A stretch of DNA of 64,000 bases from Proteobacteria bacterium ST_bin12 (GTDB taxonomy: Bacteria > Pseudomonadota > Gammaproteobacteria > Burkholderiales > Methylophilaceae): assembly GCA_002083635.1 (NCBI GenBank), contig MSXP01000006.1:202561-266560 (forward strand), in the 5' to 3' direction. The position numbers were made by a program, and so were the translations under genes. Position 1 is the stretch's first letter, and every line of letters starts with the position of its first letter. The notes below the pieces were generated by a model. That model saw only the letters and a list, made by a program, of their open reading frames with translations, did no database searches and had not been told where the DNA came from. Of this stretch, positions 7,947-15,569 are shown piece after piece.

Positions 7947-8561
7947 TTATTTAAAATCCCAAACATTGTCAATTTTATCTGCAATAGCTTTTCTCCAAAT
8001 TTTATTAACCTCTCTCGATTCATTCGGATAAGACCTGTAAATTGCACCAGCTACCATATCGGCAAGTTGAATTAATGCGTCTTTTTGAGAATCCACAAAC
8101 TTAACTTTAAAAGTTAAACTAGGCTTTATTTGTGACCTCAGATAGCGATGCAACTCCTTTTTAAACTCCCTATCGCCGCTCCCATCTATTTTAATTGTGG
8201 CGTTATTTAATTTAATCTCTTCAAAGTTAATTAACTGTTTTACAAAATAGTTATAAAATTTTTCATCATTTTCGCGTAGATTAGGGCTGTAAATTTTCTT
8301 TTTATCAACAACTAGCGCACGAACTCTAAATTTACAGCTTTTTATTCTGTTAAAAAACTCATCTCTTATACCATCACGTGACTTACTAAATTTAAACTCT
8401 GGTTTTATCTTCAAGTCGGTCAATCCCTTTTTAATCACTTCCGATGTTTGCTCTGCATCTTCATTTTTATCAAAAATTACCATTGCAACAACAAAATGGG
8501 ATGTTGAACCACGCGTGAGTTTAAAACCTGGATCTCCACTTTCATCAATAAAAATTAGCAA
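7947..8561 (-). CDS. DUF3800 protein
   Basis: A 204-residue cytoplasmic protein of the DUF3800 family. The hallmark LIFIDESGDPGF is at the very N-terminus, and the second conserved region LIQLADMVAGAIYRSY lies near residues 164-179, with KIDGSGDREFKKEL in between. The family has a predicted RNase H-like fold with acidic residues at D5, E6, D9 and a distal Asp near 168, and often occurs on mobile or defence-linked DNA, but no activity is established. Here it stands next to nrdJb on the same strand, 66 bases downstream, with a structured element right after its stop. The assignment to the family is firm; the role is unknown. Confidence 0.85.
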   Translation of the reverse strand: MLIFIDESGDPGFKLTRGSTSHFVVAMVIFDKNEDAEQTSEVIKKGLTDLKIKPEFKFSKSRDGIRDEFFNRIKSCKFRVRALVVDKKKIYSPNLRENDEKFYNYFVKQLINFEEIKLNNATIKIDGSGDREFKKELHRYLRSQIKPSLTFKVKFVDSQKDALIQLADMVAGAIYRSYPNESREVNKIWRKAIADKIDNVWDFK

Positions 8562-8627
8562 ATGATTACTTTCTTATTTTTAAATAGCAAAAGGGCAGAC
8601 TAGCTGCCCTTAAAAAGTTAAATTAAA

Positions 8628-9332
8628 TCAACCGCACTTGCTCTCACCACAATTCAAACAAGTCAAACATCCATCCATCACAATCGCCGCTTTGGTATTA
8701 CACTTTTTACACAGCGATGCACCTTTTGGAAAGCCTTCTTCGTTTATCTCGCCACCTGCATTTGCATTCTTTTCTAAATATTCAGCTTTTTTATCGGCCA
8801 CTAATTTTTGTTGATGTTCATCTAAACTCGGTTTTTTTAGCATACCGATTTCTTGCAGGTGTTGCTCCACCACTTCGCCGATTTCAGCCACTAAACTCGG
8901 CACGAATTTACCGCCTTTTTTAAAGTAGCCGCCACTTGGTTCAAATACGCTTTTCAGCTCTTCTACCAAAAACGTCACATCGCCACCTTTGCGGAACACG
9001 GCAGACATCACGCGCGTTAACGCCACAATCCATTGAAAATGATCCATGTTTTTGGAATTGATAAAAATCTCAAACGGGCGGCGGTGCTCTTGCGGCGTGC
9101 CTTCGTTCATCACTACATCATTAATGGTGATGTAAAGCGCGTGCTCAGTCACTGGCGTTTTGACTTTATACGTGCTTCCTGTGATTTTTTCTGGGCGGTC
9201 TAGCGGCTCGCCAATTTGTACGACTTTTGCATTTAAGTCTTTTAATTCAGTGGCTTTTGCCGCTGCGTCGATTTTGTCTTGCTCGTTAACTAGCGCGTAA
9301 CCTGTAATTTTCTTTTCAATTTTCACTGCCAT
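8628..9332 (-). CDS. nrdJb: NrdJb, C-terminal subunit of class II ribonucleotide reductase
   Basis: A 234-residue protein matching the separate small component of split adenosylcobalamin-dependent ribonucleotide reductases (NrdJb of Pseudomonas). It contains FEIFINSKNMDHFQWIVALT near residues 87-106, the TSCPD-like region, and a cysteine-rich tail with CKKC, CLTC and CGESKC that would relay electrons to the active site of NrdJa. The reaction is reduction of ribonucleotides for DNA synthesis. An AAAAGGAG site precedes the ATG at 9332. The partner nrdJa is at 49626-51791 on the same strand, 40 kb upstream, with an island in between. A pair of NrdR-box-like sites lies about 300 bases upstream, so it may have its own promoter. 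Confidence 0.88.
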   Translation of the reverse strand: MAVKIEKKITGYALVNEQDKIDAAAKATELKDLNAKVVQIGEPLDRPEKITGSTYKVKTPVTEHALYITINDVVMNEGTPQEHRRPFEIFINSKNMDHFQWIVALTRVMSAVFRKGGDVTFLVEELKSVFEPSGGYFKKGGKFVPSLVAEIGEVVEQHLQEIGMLKKPSLDEHQQKLVADKKAEYLEKNANAGGEINEEGFPKGASLCKKCNTKAAIVMDGCLTCLNCGESKCG

Positions 9333-9430
9333 TTTGTTCTCCTTTTGAGGTCAAGCCTCACACTTATTTGCCTCTGTTTATGCGTAGCGTTAAAGCTTAA
9401 TCCGTTGCACTTTTTCGACTAAAAAATAGG

Positions 9431-9462
9431 GTTAAGTATGTGAAATCAAACCGATACTTAAC
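9431..9462. repeat. Inverted repeat in the nrdJb leader
   Basis: GTTAAGTAT (9431-9439) pairs with ATACTTAAC (9454-9462) around 14 bases, about 100 bases upstream of the nrdJb start. It would lie within the leader if transcription begins near the NrdR-box pair. Function unknown; I see no cobalamin-riboswitch B12-box around it. Confidence 0.4.
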
Positions 9463-9636
9463 GCACTATTTGTCATTAATTTGCTTAAAATTTACCATAG
9501 TTTATATTAACTATTAAATGTCTAACACTATTAAAAACCCAACATTCAATTCATTTAACTAAGTGTTCAACATTCAAGTAAAAATAAAGTGTCTAATATT
9601 TAGTTTAATCAATTTATTACATTTATCCATCATAAA

Positions 9637-9683
9637 CCACATTATATGGGTTTACAACAATAATTTAACACACCATATTGTGT
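9637..9683 (-). promoter_or_regulatory. Pair of NrdR boxes upstream of nrdJb
   Basis: The site at 9668-9683 (ACACACCATATTGTGT) matches the NrdR consensus acaCwAtATaTwGtgt at 14 of 16 positions. A weaker one at 9637-9652 matches at 11. They are 31 bp apart, the helical spacing typical of NrdR pairs. NrdR represses ribonucleotide reductase genes, so this pair probably marks the promoter of nrdJb and bounds the native chromosome on this side of the island. Confidence 0.6.
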
Positions 9684-9721
9684 TTTTATAACATAAACAT
9701 CTTATCATTTAATCTTTATTG

Positions 9722-9804
9722 ATTAGACAAATTATCACTATATTTTTTGTGCATCTAAATTTAAGTTTTAATTTGATTACAAAATACAATAAGGCATTGT
9801 TTAC
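9722..9804. other. Candidate AT-rich tail and end of the genomic island
   Basis: Between the NrdR-box pair and the Argonaute stop the sequence is very AT-rich and has no gene. It holds ATTAGACAA at 9722-9730, which recurs in the same orientation at 49511-49519 next to nrdJa. GInt islands are described as ending in a short AT-rich segment opposite the recombinase operon, and this fits. The exact crossover point is not proven; a 9-bp match in AT-rich DNA can arise by chance. Confidence 0.4.
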
Positions 9805-11340
9805 TCAAATATAATGTTTAAAGGGGAGTGGCGGCTGTTCTCTATCTGAAGGGCCTGCAGTTAATATTTCACCCACTGCATCAGCAAATCTTAAAGTAAC
9901 AGGTATTCCATCTCCATAAATGCAAGCATTAAAGTTTAACTTAGTTAAAGCCATAATATCTTTCATAACGGTTAACAAATCCGCCTCACCTCGAACGATA
10001 TCTATTTTTATAGGATTAGGTGTTTCACGGCCTGGGTAAGTATTTAAATAGGGTATAAATCCTTTTGTCCAAAGAAACCCATTACGTTCGGTTAAACATA
10101 TTGCCGTACCCCTAATAACAGGATGACTACCAGGCCTGAACAATTTAATGCTGTTCGATTGCCTTATTCTGACACCTATAAGCTTTGTGTTTTCTGGCAA
10201 AGCATCAGTAAATCCGTCCCATTCATCACTACTAAATGCTGTTTTCCCATGCAAAAATAGTTCTGATGGATATACGCCTTCTTTTGCCTTGTAAGCGTCT
10301 AAAACCATAGCCAATAAAGCTCGTGCAGTTAATCTATCAAGATGAAATTCTTTAGTTTCTGATGATTTCCACCTGCCTATAAGGCCTTTAAATACAAGCC
10401 CATCACCTGAATCAAGAAACATTTGTGCACCGCAACAAGCACTACCTTCTTCCGCATTCATAAGCTGTTTAAACACTAAACCAACATAACAGACTTGATT
10501 ACGAATTTGGGCTAGCTGCCAAGGGCGTCTTCCACTCTTGAAATAGGCTGTTGTAGCCAAGTTCCAGGCTACAGTTGCAGGATCTTGAATTTGTCTTAAA
10601 GGCATACCATTACTTTTTACAAACTCTTCTGGAGCGATTGCAGTTTCTCTTAAAATTTGGACTACAGCACGATTAGTACCTTCTAATAAGCGCGCTTTTA
10701 ATTGGTTATGGAAATTCACCTCGTAAAGATATGGTTCTGTGGCCTCGTTGTCGGCATCAAATAATGAAGGTTCTTTTATTAGCTCTTTCGCTAATGTCTT
10801 GTTCATCAAATTTTTAGTTTTAAGCCGTAGGTCTGCTGGAATGACTGACTTAGGTCTGCCATATTGGTAGATTCTTTCTGGAATGACGACAAACCACAAA
10901 TCAACCGGAGTCTCTTCTTCATTTAAATAGCGTTGAATAGCATTTGAAAATACCTCTACAGTTTTAAAGATTGCCACATGACGATCGCTAATCAGTAGCG
11001 CCTGATCAATTTCTTGATTTGTAATAACAATCTCACACTCGGATTTGTTAGGTAAGTTCAAGCCAAAAACAGCAGAAAATCCGGGAAATATACGATGCTG
11101 TGGTGAGTCTGATTCTTTTGCAGGTATAACCCCATTTATTTTAGACAGCCATTGATTGAATATTCTTAAACCATCACTTGTCCCAACTACGCCTATTCTC
11201 AATGTGGCAGCCTTAGTATTATTTTTTAGTGGGCCAAAAAGATATAAGCCGTCTTTAGGTGAGGCAAGTTTCTGACCACTACCAAAAACTAGTTCTGGTT
11301 CATCAATGTAGTCAATTTGTTGAATAACTACATTCCTCAT
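9805..11340 (-). CDS. Short prokaryotic Argonaute (MID-PIWI) of a SPARTA system
   Basis: A 511-residue protein of MID and PIWI domains only, the size of the Argonautes in SPARTA (about 507 residues). Family-typical PIWI segments are visible: NQVCYVGLVFKQL, then ACCGAQMFLDSGDGLVFKG, then YPSELFLHGK near residues 280-380. The positions that hold the RNase H-type catalytic acids in cutting Argonautes are not conserved (GLVFK at the first), as in all short Argonautes, so it should bind guide and target but not slice. It overlaps the TIR-APAZ gene by 4 bases (ATGA), so both are translationally coupled. In characterised SPARTA the pair uses an RNA guide to sense invading DNA and then depletes NAD. 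It is the gene nearest the AT-rich end of the island. Confidence 0.9.
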   Translation of the reverse strand: MRNVVIQQIDYIDEPELVFGSGQKLASPKDGLYLFGPLKNNTKAATLRIGVVGTSDGLRIFNQWLSKINGVIPAKESDSPQHRIFPGFSAVFGLNLPNKSECEIVITNQEIDQALLISDRHVAIFKTVEVFSNAIQRYLNEEETPVDLWFVVIPERIYQYGRPKSVIPADLRLKTKNLMNKTLAKELIKEPSLFDADNEATEPYLYEVNFHNQLKARLLEGTNRAVVQILRETAIAPEEFVKSNGMPLRQIQDPATVAWNLATTAYFKSGRRPWQLAQIRNQVCYVGLVFKQLMNAEEGSACCGAQMFLDSGDGLVFKGLIGRWKSSETKEFHLDRLTARALLAMVLDAYKAKEGVYPSELFLHGKTAFSSDEWDGFTDALPENTKLIGVRIRQSNSIKLFRPGSHPVIRGTAICLTERNGFLWTKGFIPYLNTYPGRETPNPIKIDIVRGEADLLTVMKDIMALTKLNFNACIYGDGIPVTLRFADAVGEILTAGPSDREQPPLPFKHYI

Positions 11341-12749
11341 TGTTCTTCCTCTTCTTCTAATTGATATAAATAACTGTCATCTTTGTCATCAAACAGAAGG
11401 TCTGCATCTTCTAGGTCTTCTACTGCTGTATCTTTTATTTTATTTTCAAGAATTTTTACTGATGCCATATAGGTTAAGGGAAATGCTTCAATTTCTATAT
11501 TTCGATTAGGTGAAACAGGTATTGTTATTCTCTCTTCGCCTTTGGCTAATTCACTTAAATATGCCGAGGATAGATCTCTCCAACGGTCTTGCCACCAAGA
11601 CTTACAAAACCTACGCCTTAATCTATGCATTTGAGCTGAGTCACCAATAGGTGTAACTCCATCGGACGTGAAAACTACATGTGGGAGTAGTGTGAAGCGA
11701 CTGGTTTTGCCTACCGTTGGAACAGCTTCAATAGCAAAGTGCCAGAAAGCTTTTAATTTTTTACTTTCGCCCAATAAAGCTCTGCTGCCAGAATTGCCTA
11801 AAGCATCAATGAACTTAGTTCTTTCTATTTTTGATTCGGCCTTAGATCGGTACCAGCACAGTTTATTATTGGCTAATGCAAATCCAAGCAATCCCTCCTT
11901 AGCTGCGAAACGTTCCCAACTTTGACGAATTAAATCAGTAACTATATTAGATCTATCTTGATAAGAAAGCTGAGGTAAGTTGTTACTGCCACTTTGTAGA
12001 AATGAAGTGGTTTCAATTGCACTAAGCTTTTTTAAAGCACTAGGGGCATCTAATGTGTTGAAATCCTTTGCATCAGCAAAGCTAATGATGTACCTATCAA
12101 CTTGTCGGCAAGGCCACTGTATTTTTAAAGGTTCAATGTTCTTGGGTGCAGATTCAAAATAAGAGATTTTAATTGCAGCTGGGACTTCTAATATAGGAAG
12201 CCAATTTGACATTACTTCTTCATTTTTTCTTTCGAGTAACTTATCTAACTCTAAAAAGTTTTTAGCCCAATTAGATAATACATTTTCAGTACTTTGGTGA
12301 CGAGGAACTTGGTCTTTTTCAAGTTTCTCCAATAGTCGTGCCAGTCCTAGATGCCAACCCTTTGTAAAGTCTATTACGTTTTTATTGTGGATATGAATTG
12401 GGATTTCATCATATGGAATCTCACCTATGCGCACCGGAATAATGAAGTCCCCTAAATCTCCTTTCGCTTCAATTGAATCAGCAACACTCAGCTCCTTTTG
12501 AAATCCCCTTTTAGTTAAAGATACTGGAGATAAAACACTGATAAATTTAATAGTATATTGACGTAAAGACTCATCAATATCTTTCCAAAAAACCTCCCCA
12601 CCCACAAGATGGGTCAAGTCAGACCAAACTTCATAACCATCAGACGCAAGACGTGCGCTGAGCCATGCGGTGAAATCATTATCATTTGGATTGGCATGAC
12701 TAATAAAAATTAGTTTTTTTGATTTAATCGAACCGGTAGCTTTAATCAT
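11337..12749 (-). CDS. TIR-APAZ effector of a SPARTA system
   Basis: A 470-residue protein. Residues 1-145 form a TIR domain: KKLIFISHANPNDNDFTAWL at 11-30, the WSDLTHLVGG loop, then FWKDIDESLRQ with an acidic D59/E60 pair where TIR NAD hydrolases keep the catalytic Glu, and the ISVLSP strand. The rest (about 160-470) is in the position and size of the APAZ domain that replaces the N and PAZ lobes and clasps the short Argonaute, and ends in an acidic tail (EEEEEQ). In known SPARTA complexes, target recognition drives oligomerisation and NAD(P) hydrolysis, killing the infected cell. It is the first gene of the pair, with a 320-base AT-rich region shared with the divergent operon at 13070. APAZ is inferred from context and length. 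Confidence 0.88.
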   Translation of the reverse strand: MIKATGSIKSKKLIFISHANPNDNDFTAWLSARLASDGYEVWSDLTHLVGGEVFWKDIDESLRQYTIKFISVLSPVSLTKRGFQKELSVADSIEAKGDLGDFIIPVRIGEIPYDEIPIHIHNKNVIDFTKGWHLGLARLLEKLEKDQVPRHQSTENVLSNWAKNFLELDKLLERKNEEVMSNWLPILEVPAAIKISYFESAPKNIEPLKIQWPCRQVDRYIISFADAKDFNTLDAPSALKKLSAIETTSFLQSGSNNLPQLSYQDRSNIVTDLIRQSWERFAAKEGLLGFALANNKLCWYRSKAESKIERTKFIDALGNSGSRALLGESKKLKAFWHFAIEAVPTVGKTSRFTLLPHVVFTSDGVTPIGDSAQMHRLRRRFCKSWWQDRWRDLSSAYLSELAKGEERITIPVSPNRNIEIEAFPLTYMASVKILENKIKDTAVEDLEDADLLFDDKDDSYLYQLEEEEEQ

Positions 12750-13069
12750 TGGTGGCCTAATATGCTTGCTGATAATTTTGTAATATTATTGTCTATTAAA
12801 CTCATAAAAAGCATCACACTGTCAAAATTTAAAAACTCATTACAATTAACCGTTTAAAAGGCAGGCAGATTCCGAAAAAGTTATTGCCAGCAGATTTATT
12901 CTTGAAATTAATTGTTAACAACTTTACTAAAAAATATCAAAAATTATATTAATAGCAATTTAATAGCAAACATTAATAAAAAATTGATATATTCAGTTCT
13001 CAACACATAAATAACACTAGTTATACATCGCTCGAACTATGAGCATTAAAATTTAAGAAGGAATTTATT
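12750..13069. promoter_or_regulatory. AT-rich divergent promoter region
   Basis: This 320-base gap separates the SPARTA pair (minus) from the PIN-like module (plus) and should hold both promoters. It is strongly AT-rich, with a short direct repeat TTTAATAGCAA-like near 12958-12970. I could not assign -10/-35 elements with confidence. No gene or structured RNA is evident. Confidence 0.4.
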
Positions 13070-13633
13070 TTGTTAGCAGAATCTTTTGCAACATTAGTGG
13101 GTTTACTCGGACAATACTATTCCGAAAAGGGAGCTAAAGCACAACTTGAATTCAATGATTTCATGGAGTGGCTTACTAAAGCCAACCATACTGAAATCAG
13201 ATCTCTACTTGAATTGAATACTCAAGCAACAATTCACATCAAAGCACTCCTTAATCAAGACCACAAAATTTTCAAGGAAAAGCTAGATAAAATTGATTCA
13301 GCTATTACTGCATTTGCTAGCGCTATTGACGGTTTCGATGCATTAGCTCGCGAAGTAAATCCTAACGCCAGTTTATCTAAGCAGGCCGTTAATATTCTTG
13401 AGCAATTTCAATTGTCTGGCGCCTCCAAAGTTCTTGAAATTAAATTAATGGATGGAACGATATATCAGTTTCTCGAAACTAGTGGGGGTCTCGTTATAGC
13501 TGAGCAAAAGTTTGTAGAGGATGACCTAAAAACTTTAGTCGAATATGGTCTTTTACGTCATGAATATAACAAAAGCGGAAACAATATTTATATGTTTACG
13601 CGCGCTGGATCACGGTTAGTACAAGATATGTAG
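13070..13633 (+). CDS. Unknown protein, helical N-terminus and winged-helix-like C-terminus
   Basis: A 187-residue protein starting at TTG, supported by AAGAAGG nine bases upstream. Residues 1-95 are helical and amphipathic (AQLEFNDFMEWLTKANHTEI, then a long charged helix around KIFKEKLDKIDSAI). Residues 120-187 read like a small winged-helix domain with two strands near KVLEIKLMDGTIYQFLET and a recognition-type segment EDDLKTLVEYGLLRHEYN. I do not recognise a named family. It lies 16 bases before the PIN-like gene and is clearly co-transcribed with it, divergent from SPARTA. By analogy with two-gene toxin systems it could be a sensor or an antitoxin, but that is inference. Confidence 0.75.
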   Translation: MLAESFATLVGLLGQYYSEKGAKAQLEFNDFMEWLTKANHTEIRSLLELNTQATIHIKALLNQDHKIFKEKLDKIDSAITAFASAIDGFDALAREVNPNASLSKQAVNILEQFQLSGASKVLEIKLMDGTIYQFLETSGGLVIAEQKFVEDDLKTLVEYGLLRHEYNKSGNNIYMFTRAGSRLVQDM

Positions 13634-13649
13634 ACGCTAAGGAGAAAAC

Positions 13650-14912
13650 ATGGGACCAGTTGTACTTTTCGACAAATCTTTTCTACAGTCACTTACATTA
13701 GATGAGTCGGTTTGGTTTGATCACTTTTTTCTTCCCGTTGTTTGTCCTCTATTCTTTGTGGAAACACTTGCGGATCTGGCAAAGCAGCGTAAGGACGGTG
13801 AACGATCGCCAGAGAAAGTTGTTCGCATAATTGCGGACAAGACCCCAGTTATATCTGGTGCACCTTGTGTACACCATGAACAGCTTTGCATTGCAAACCT
13901 TCTTGGTCATGAAGCACCTCTCATTGGTCAAATTCCGGTGGCTGGCGGGCGTCCTGTACGTGGTGCTGACGGTAAACCAGGTGTTGTTTTTGAGAATTCA
14001 CCAGAAGCGGAGGCATTTGCACGCTGGCAACACGGTAAATTTCACGAAATTGAGCATGATGCAGCTTCCAACTGGAGAGAAATGCTCACAAAACTCAATT
14101 TATCTGAGGTTGCTCAACGAATGGGTGCCTTGGGTATAACACCTCAGAGTTGTCGCACAGTCAAAGAAGCATATGGAATTGCCACCTCACTTGTCAATTC
14201 TCGCTTCGAGCCAAAACAACAAATTGGCTTACTCTTTTCGTTTTTGCAAGTTCCGCAGCATCTGCAATCGCAGATAATTCACTGTTGGTCACAAGCAGGT
14301 TTTCCTCCGTTAGCAGAATACGCCAGTTATGCTGCGCATGTATTAACGGTCGAAATCTTCTTCCAGATCGCTCTGGCAGCAAAACTTATATCTACACAAC
14401 GACCTTCCAATCGCGTTGACATTGCCTACTTATTTTACCTGCCGTTCTGTAACATATTCGTTTCTGGCGATAAACTGCACAAACTCTGTGCCCCTTTGTT
14501 TTTGCGGAAAGAACAGGATTTCATTTGGGCACCAGAACTCAAAAGTGATTTGGCACGCATTAACCGAGAGTTGTTGTTGAAAACTGAACTGGAGCGACAA
14601 GTTGGACTGCATAAGCTAGCTCCACGTCCACCAGGTATTCAATCAAACCTTACATTAGCACTTTGGAGTAAACATACTCCAAAATCATTAGAGATTGATA
14701 TGAATATAGCTACTAAGTCACCAGAGGCGGAAAAAAACCTATTCGACCATTTAAAATCTTTTACCAACGCTCCTGCAGATCCCGAAGTTGCCGGAATGCC
14801 TATTGATGAGCTACAAAACATTTCAATAGAAAGGCTTGTACCAGCAAAAAAGGGAAGTTGGTGGCTAATACCAAAGCGGGTCGCAGATGCAGAGGGAATC
14901 ACAAAAGCCTAA
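13650..14912 (+). CDS. PIN-like nuclease candidate
   Basis: A 420-residue protein with the scattered acids of a PIN domain: D8 in VVLFDKSFLQSL, E38 in LFFVETLADL, then D257 in RVDIAYLFYLPF and D274 in FVSGDKLHK. The long insertion between the two halves (residues 45-240, including ARWQHGKFHEIEHDAASNW) and the 140-residue C-terminal extension are unlike the small VapC toxins. PIN enzymes cut RNA with two metal ions. An AGGAG site precedes the ATG. It is the second gene of a two-gene operon on an island end that also carries SPARTA, which suggests a defence role. The fold call is by motif only and the partner's function is unknown. Confidence 0.7.
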   Translation: MGPVVLFDKSFLQSLTLDESVWFDHFFLPVVCPLFFVETLADLAKQRKDGERSPEKVVRIIADKTPVISGAPCVHHEQLCIANLLGHEAPLIGQIPVAGGRPVRGADGKPGVVFENSPEAEAFARWQHGKFHEIEHDAASNWREMLTKLNLSEVAQRMGALGITPQSCRTVKEAYGIATSLVNSRFEPKQQIGLLFSFLQVPQHLQSQIIHCWSQAGFPPLAEYASYAAHVLTVEIFFQIALAAKLISTQRPSNRVDIAYLFYLPFCNIFVSGDKLHKLCAPLFLRKEQDFIWAPELKSDLARINRELLLKTELERQVGLHKLAPRPPGIQSNLTLALWSKHTPKSLEIDMNIATKSPEAEKNLFDHLKSFTNAPADPEVAGMPIDELQNISIERLVPAKKGSWWLIPKRVADAEGITKA

Positions 14913-15228
14913 CTCTTCTGCAAGGTTGCTTAAGAAAAATACTTGGCAGTAAAGCAAGTGATGTGGCTAATGCAGTCATAAGGATAGTAACCATACGCAC
15001 TTCTGAGCCCTTCTTAATAACGCCTAGATTAAGCTTGTATTCTTCTGCAATCATTAAACATCGATAGTGGCCTTACAACAACATTCCGTTTCTTTCGGCA
15101 ATGCTCAACTCAGCAGTAAAATCTTCACGGGCCATCTAATAAAGTTTGTTTACAGCACTGGTTAAAAATCTTTTCATGTATTAAATTGATTATTCTTATG
15201 CGCAGTATTTTTCAATTGCTGCTACTTT
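14913..15228. other. Non-coding stretch with a possible RND-pump relic
   Basis: No intact gene. On the minus strand about 15055-14920 a frame reads SEVRMVTILMTALATSLALL, resembling the conserved LMTAL-LGLLP segment near the C-terminus of heavy-metal RND pumps, without a proper start and with stops around it. It may be a decayed fragment left by an earlier cargo exchange. Low confidence. Confidence 0.25.
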
Positions 15229-15420
15229 TTACATAGGTTTATATCCAGCATCAGACATTGCCTCAGCAATAGCTTGTTCAGAAATATCCGACTTAACGTT
15301 AACTTTTCTGGTAGCTAAATCCACTTCGATTACAGCACTCTGATCTAATTGCATAATGGCTTTCTTGATGTTGTTCACACAGCCACCACAGCTCATCTTT
15401 GGTACATTAAATGTATACAT
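15229..15420 (-). CDS. copZ: CopZ-like copper chaperone (HMA domain)
   Basis: A 63-residue heavy-metal-associated domain protein consisting of one ferredoxin-like fold: FNVPKMSCGGCVNNIKKAI at the N-terminus with the Cu(I)-binding pair C11/C14, and the closing DAGYKP. It would carry Cu(I) in the cytoplasm and hand it to the CopA ATPase encoded divergently at 15570. A CueR-type operator with a 19-bp spacer faces this gene in the 149-base intergenic region, so it should be induced by copper together with copA. A second HMA chaperone is at 24678. Confidence 0.9.
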   Translation of the reverse strand: MYTFNVPKMSCGGCVNNIKKAIMQLDQSAVIEVDLATRKVNVKSDISEQAIAEAMSDAGYKPM

Positions 15421-15456
15421 TTATCATATCCTTTCAATAATCGAACAATCACTTTA

Positions 15457-15482
15457 GACCTTACAACTATGGCAAGGTCAAG
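15457..15482 (-). promoter_or_regulatory. CueR operator-promoter of copZ
   Basis: On the minus strand TTGACC (15482-15477) is followed by a 19-bp spacer and TAAAGT, with the dyad GACCTT (15457-15462) and AAGGTC (15474-15479). The long spacer with the dyad is the hallmark of promoters activated by MerR-family proteins such as CueR. Confidence 0.8.
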
Positions 15483-15507
15483 CAGTTTTCAATTGTTAAA
15501 ATACCAC

Positions 15508-15538
15508 TTGACCTTCCAATGGTGGGAATCTTTAAGAT
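15508..15538 (+). promoter_or_regulatory. CueR operator-promoter of copA
   Basis: TTGACC (15508-15513), a 19-bp spacer containing CTTCC-AATGGT-GGGAA, and TAAGAT (15533-15538). This is the typical CueR arrangement and points to copA-cueR on the plus strand, back to back with the copZ operator. Confidence 0.82.
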
Positions 15539-15569
15539 GATTCATAATGATTGAAACTGGAGGTAAAAA

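Noticed and set aside
7791..8075. 94-residue plus-strand frame over the cloverleaf element
   Set aside because: It overlaps the DUF3800 gene on the opposite strand and the structured element; no ribosome site and no domain.
9333..9640. Adenosylcobalamin riboswitch in the nrdJb leader
   Set aside because: No B12-box-like sequence or extended pairing pattern was found; only a short inverted repeat is present.
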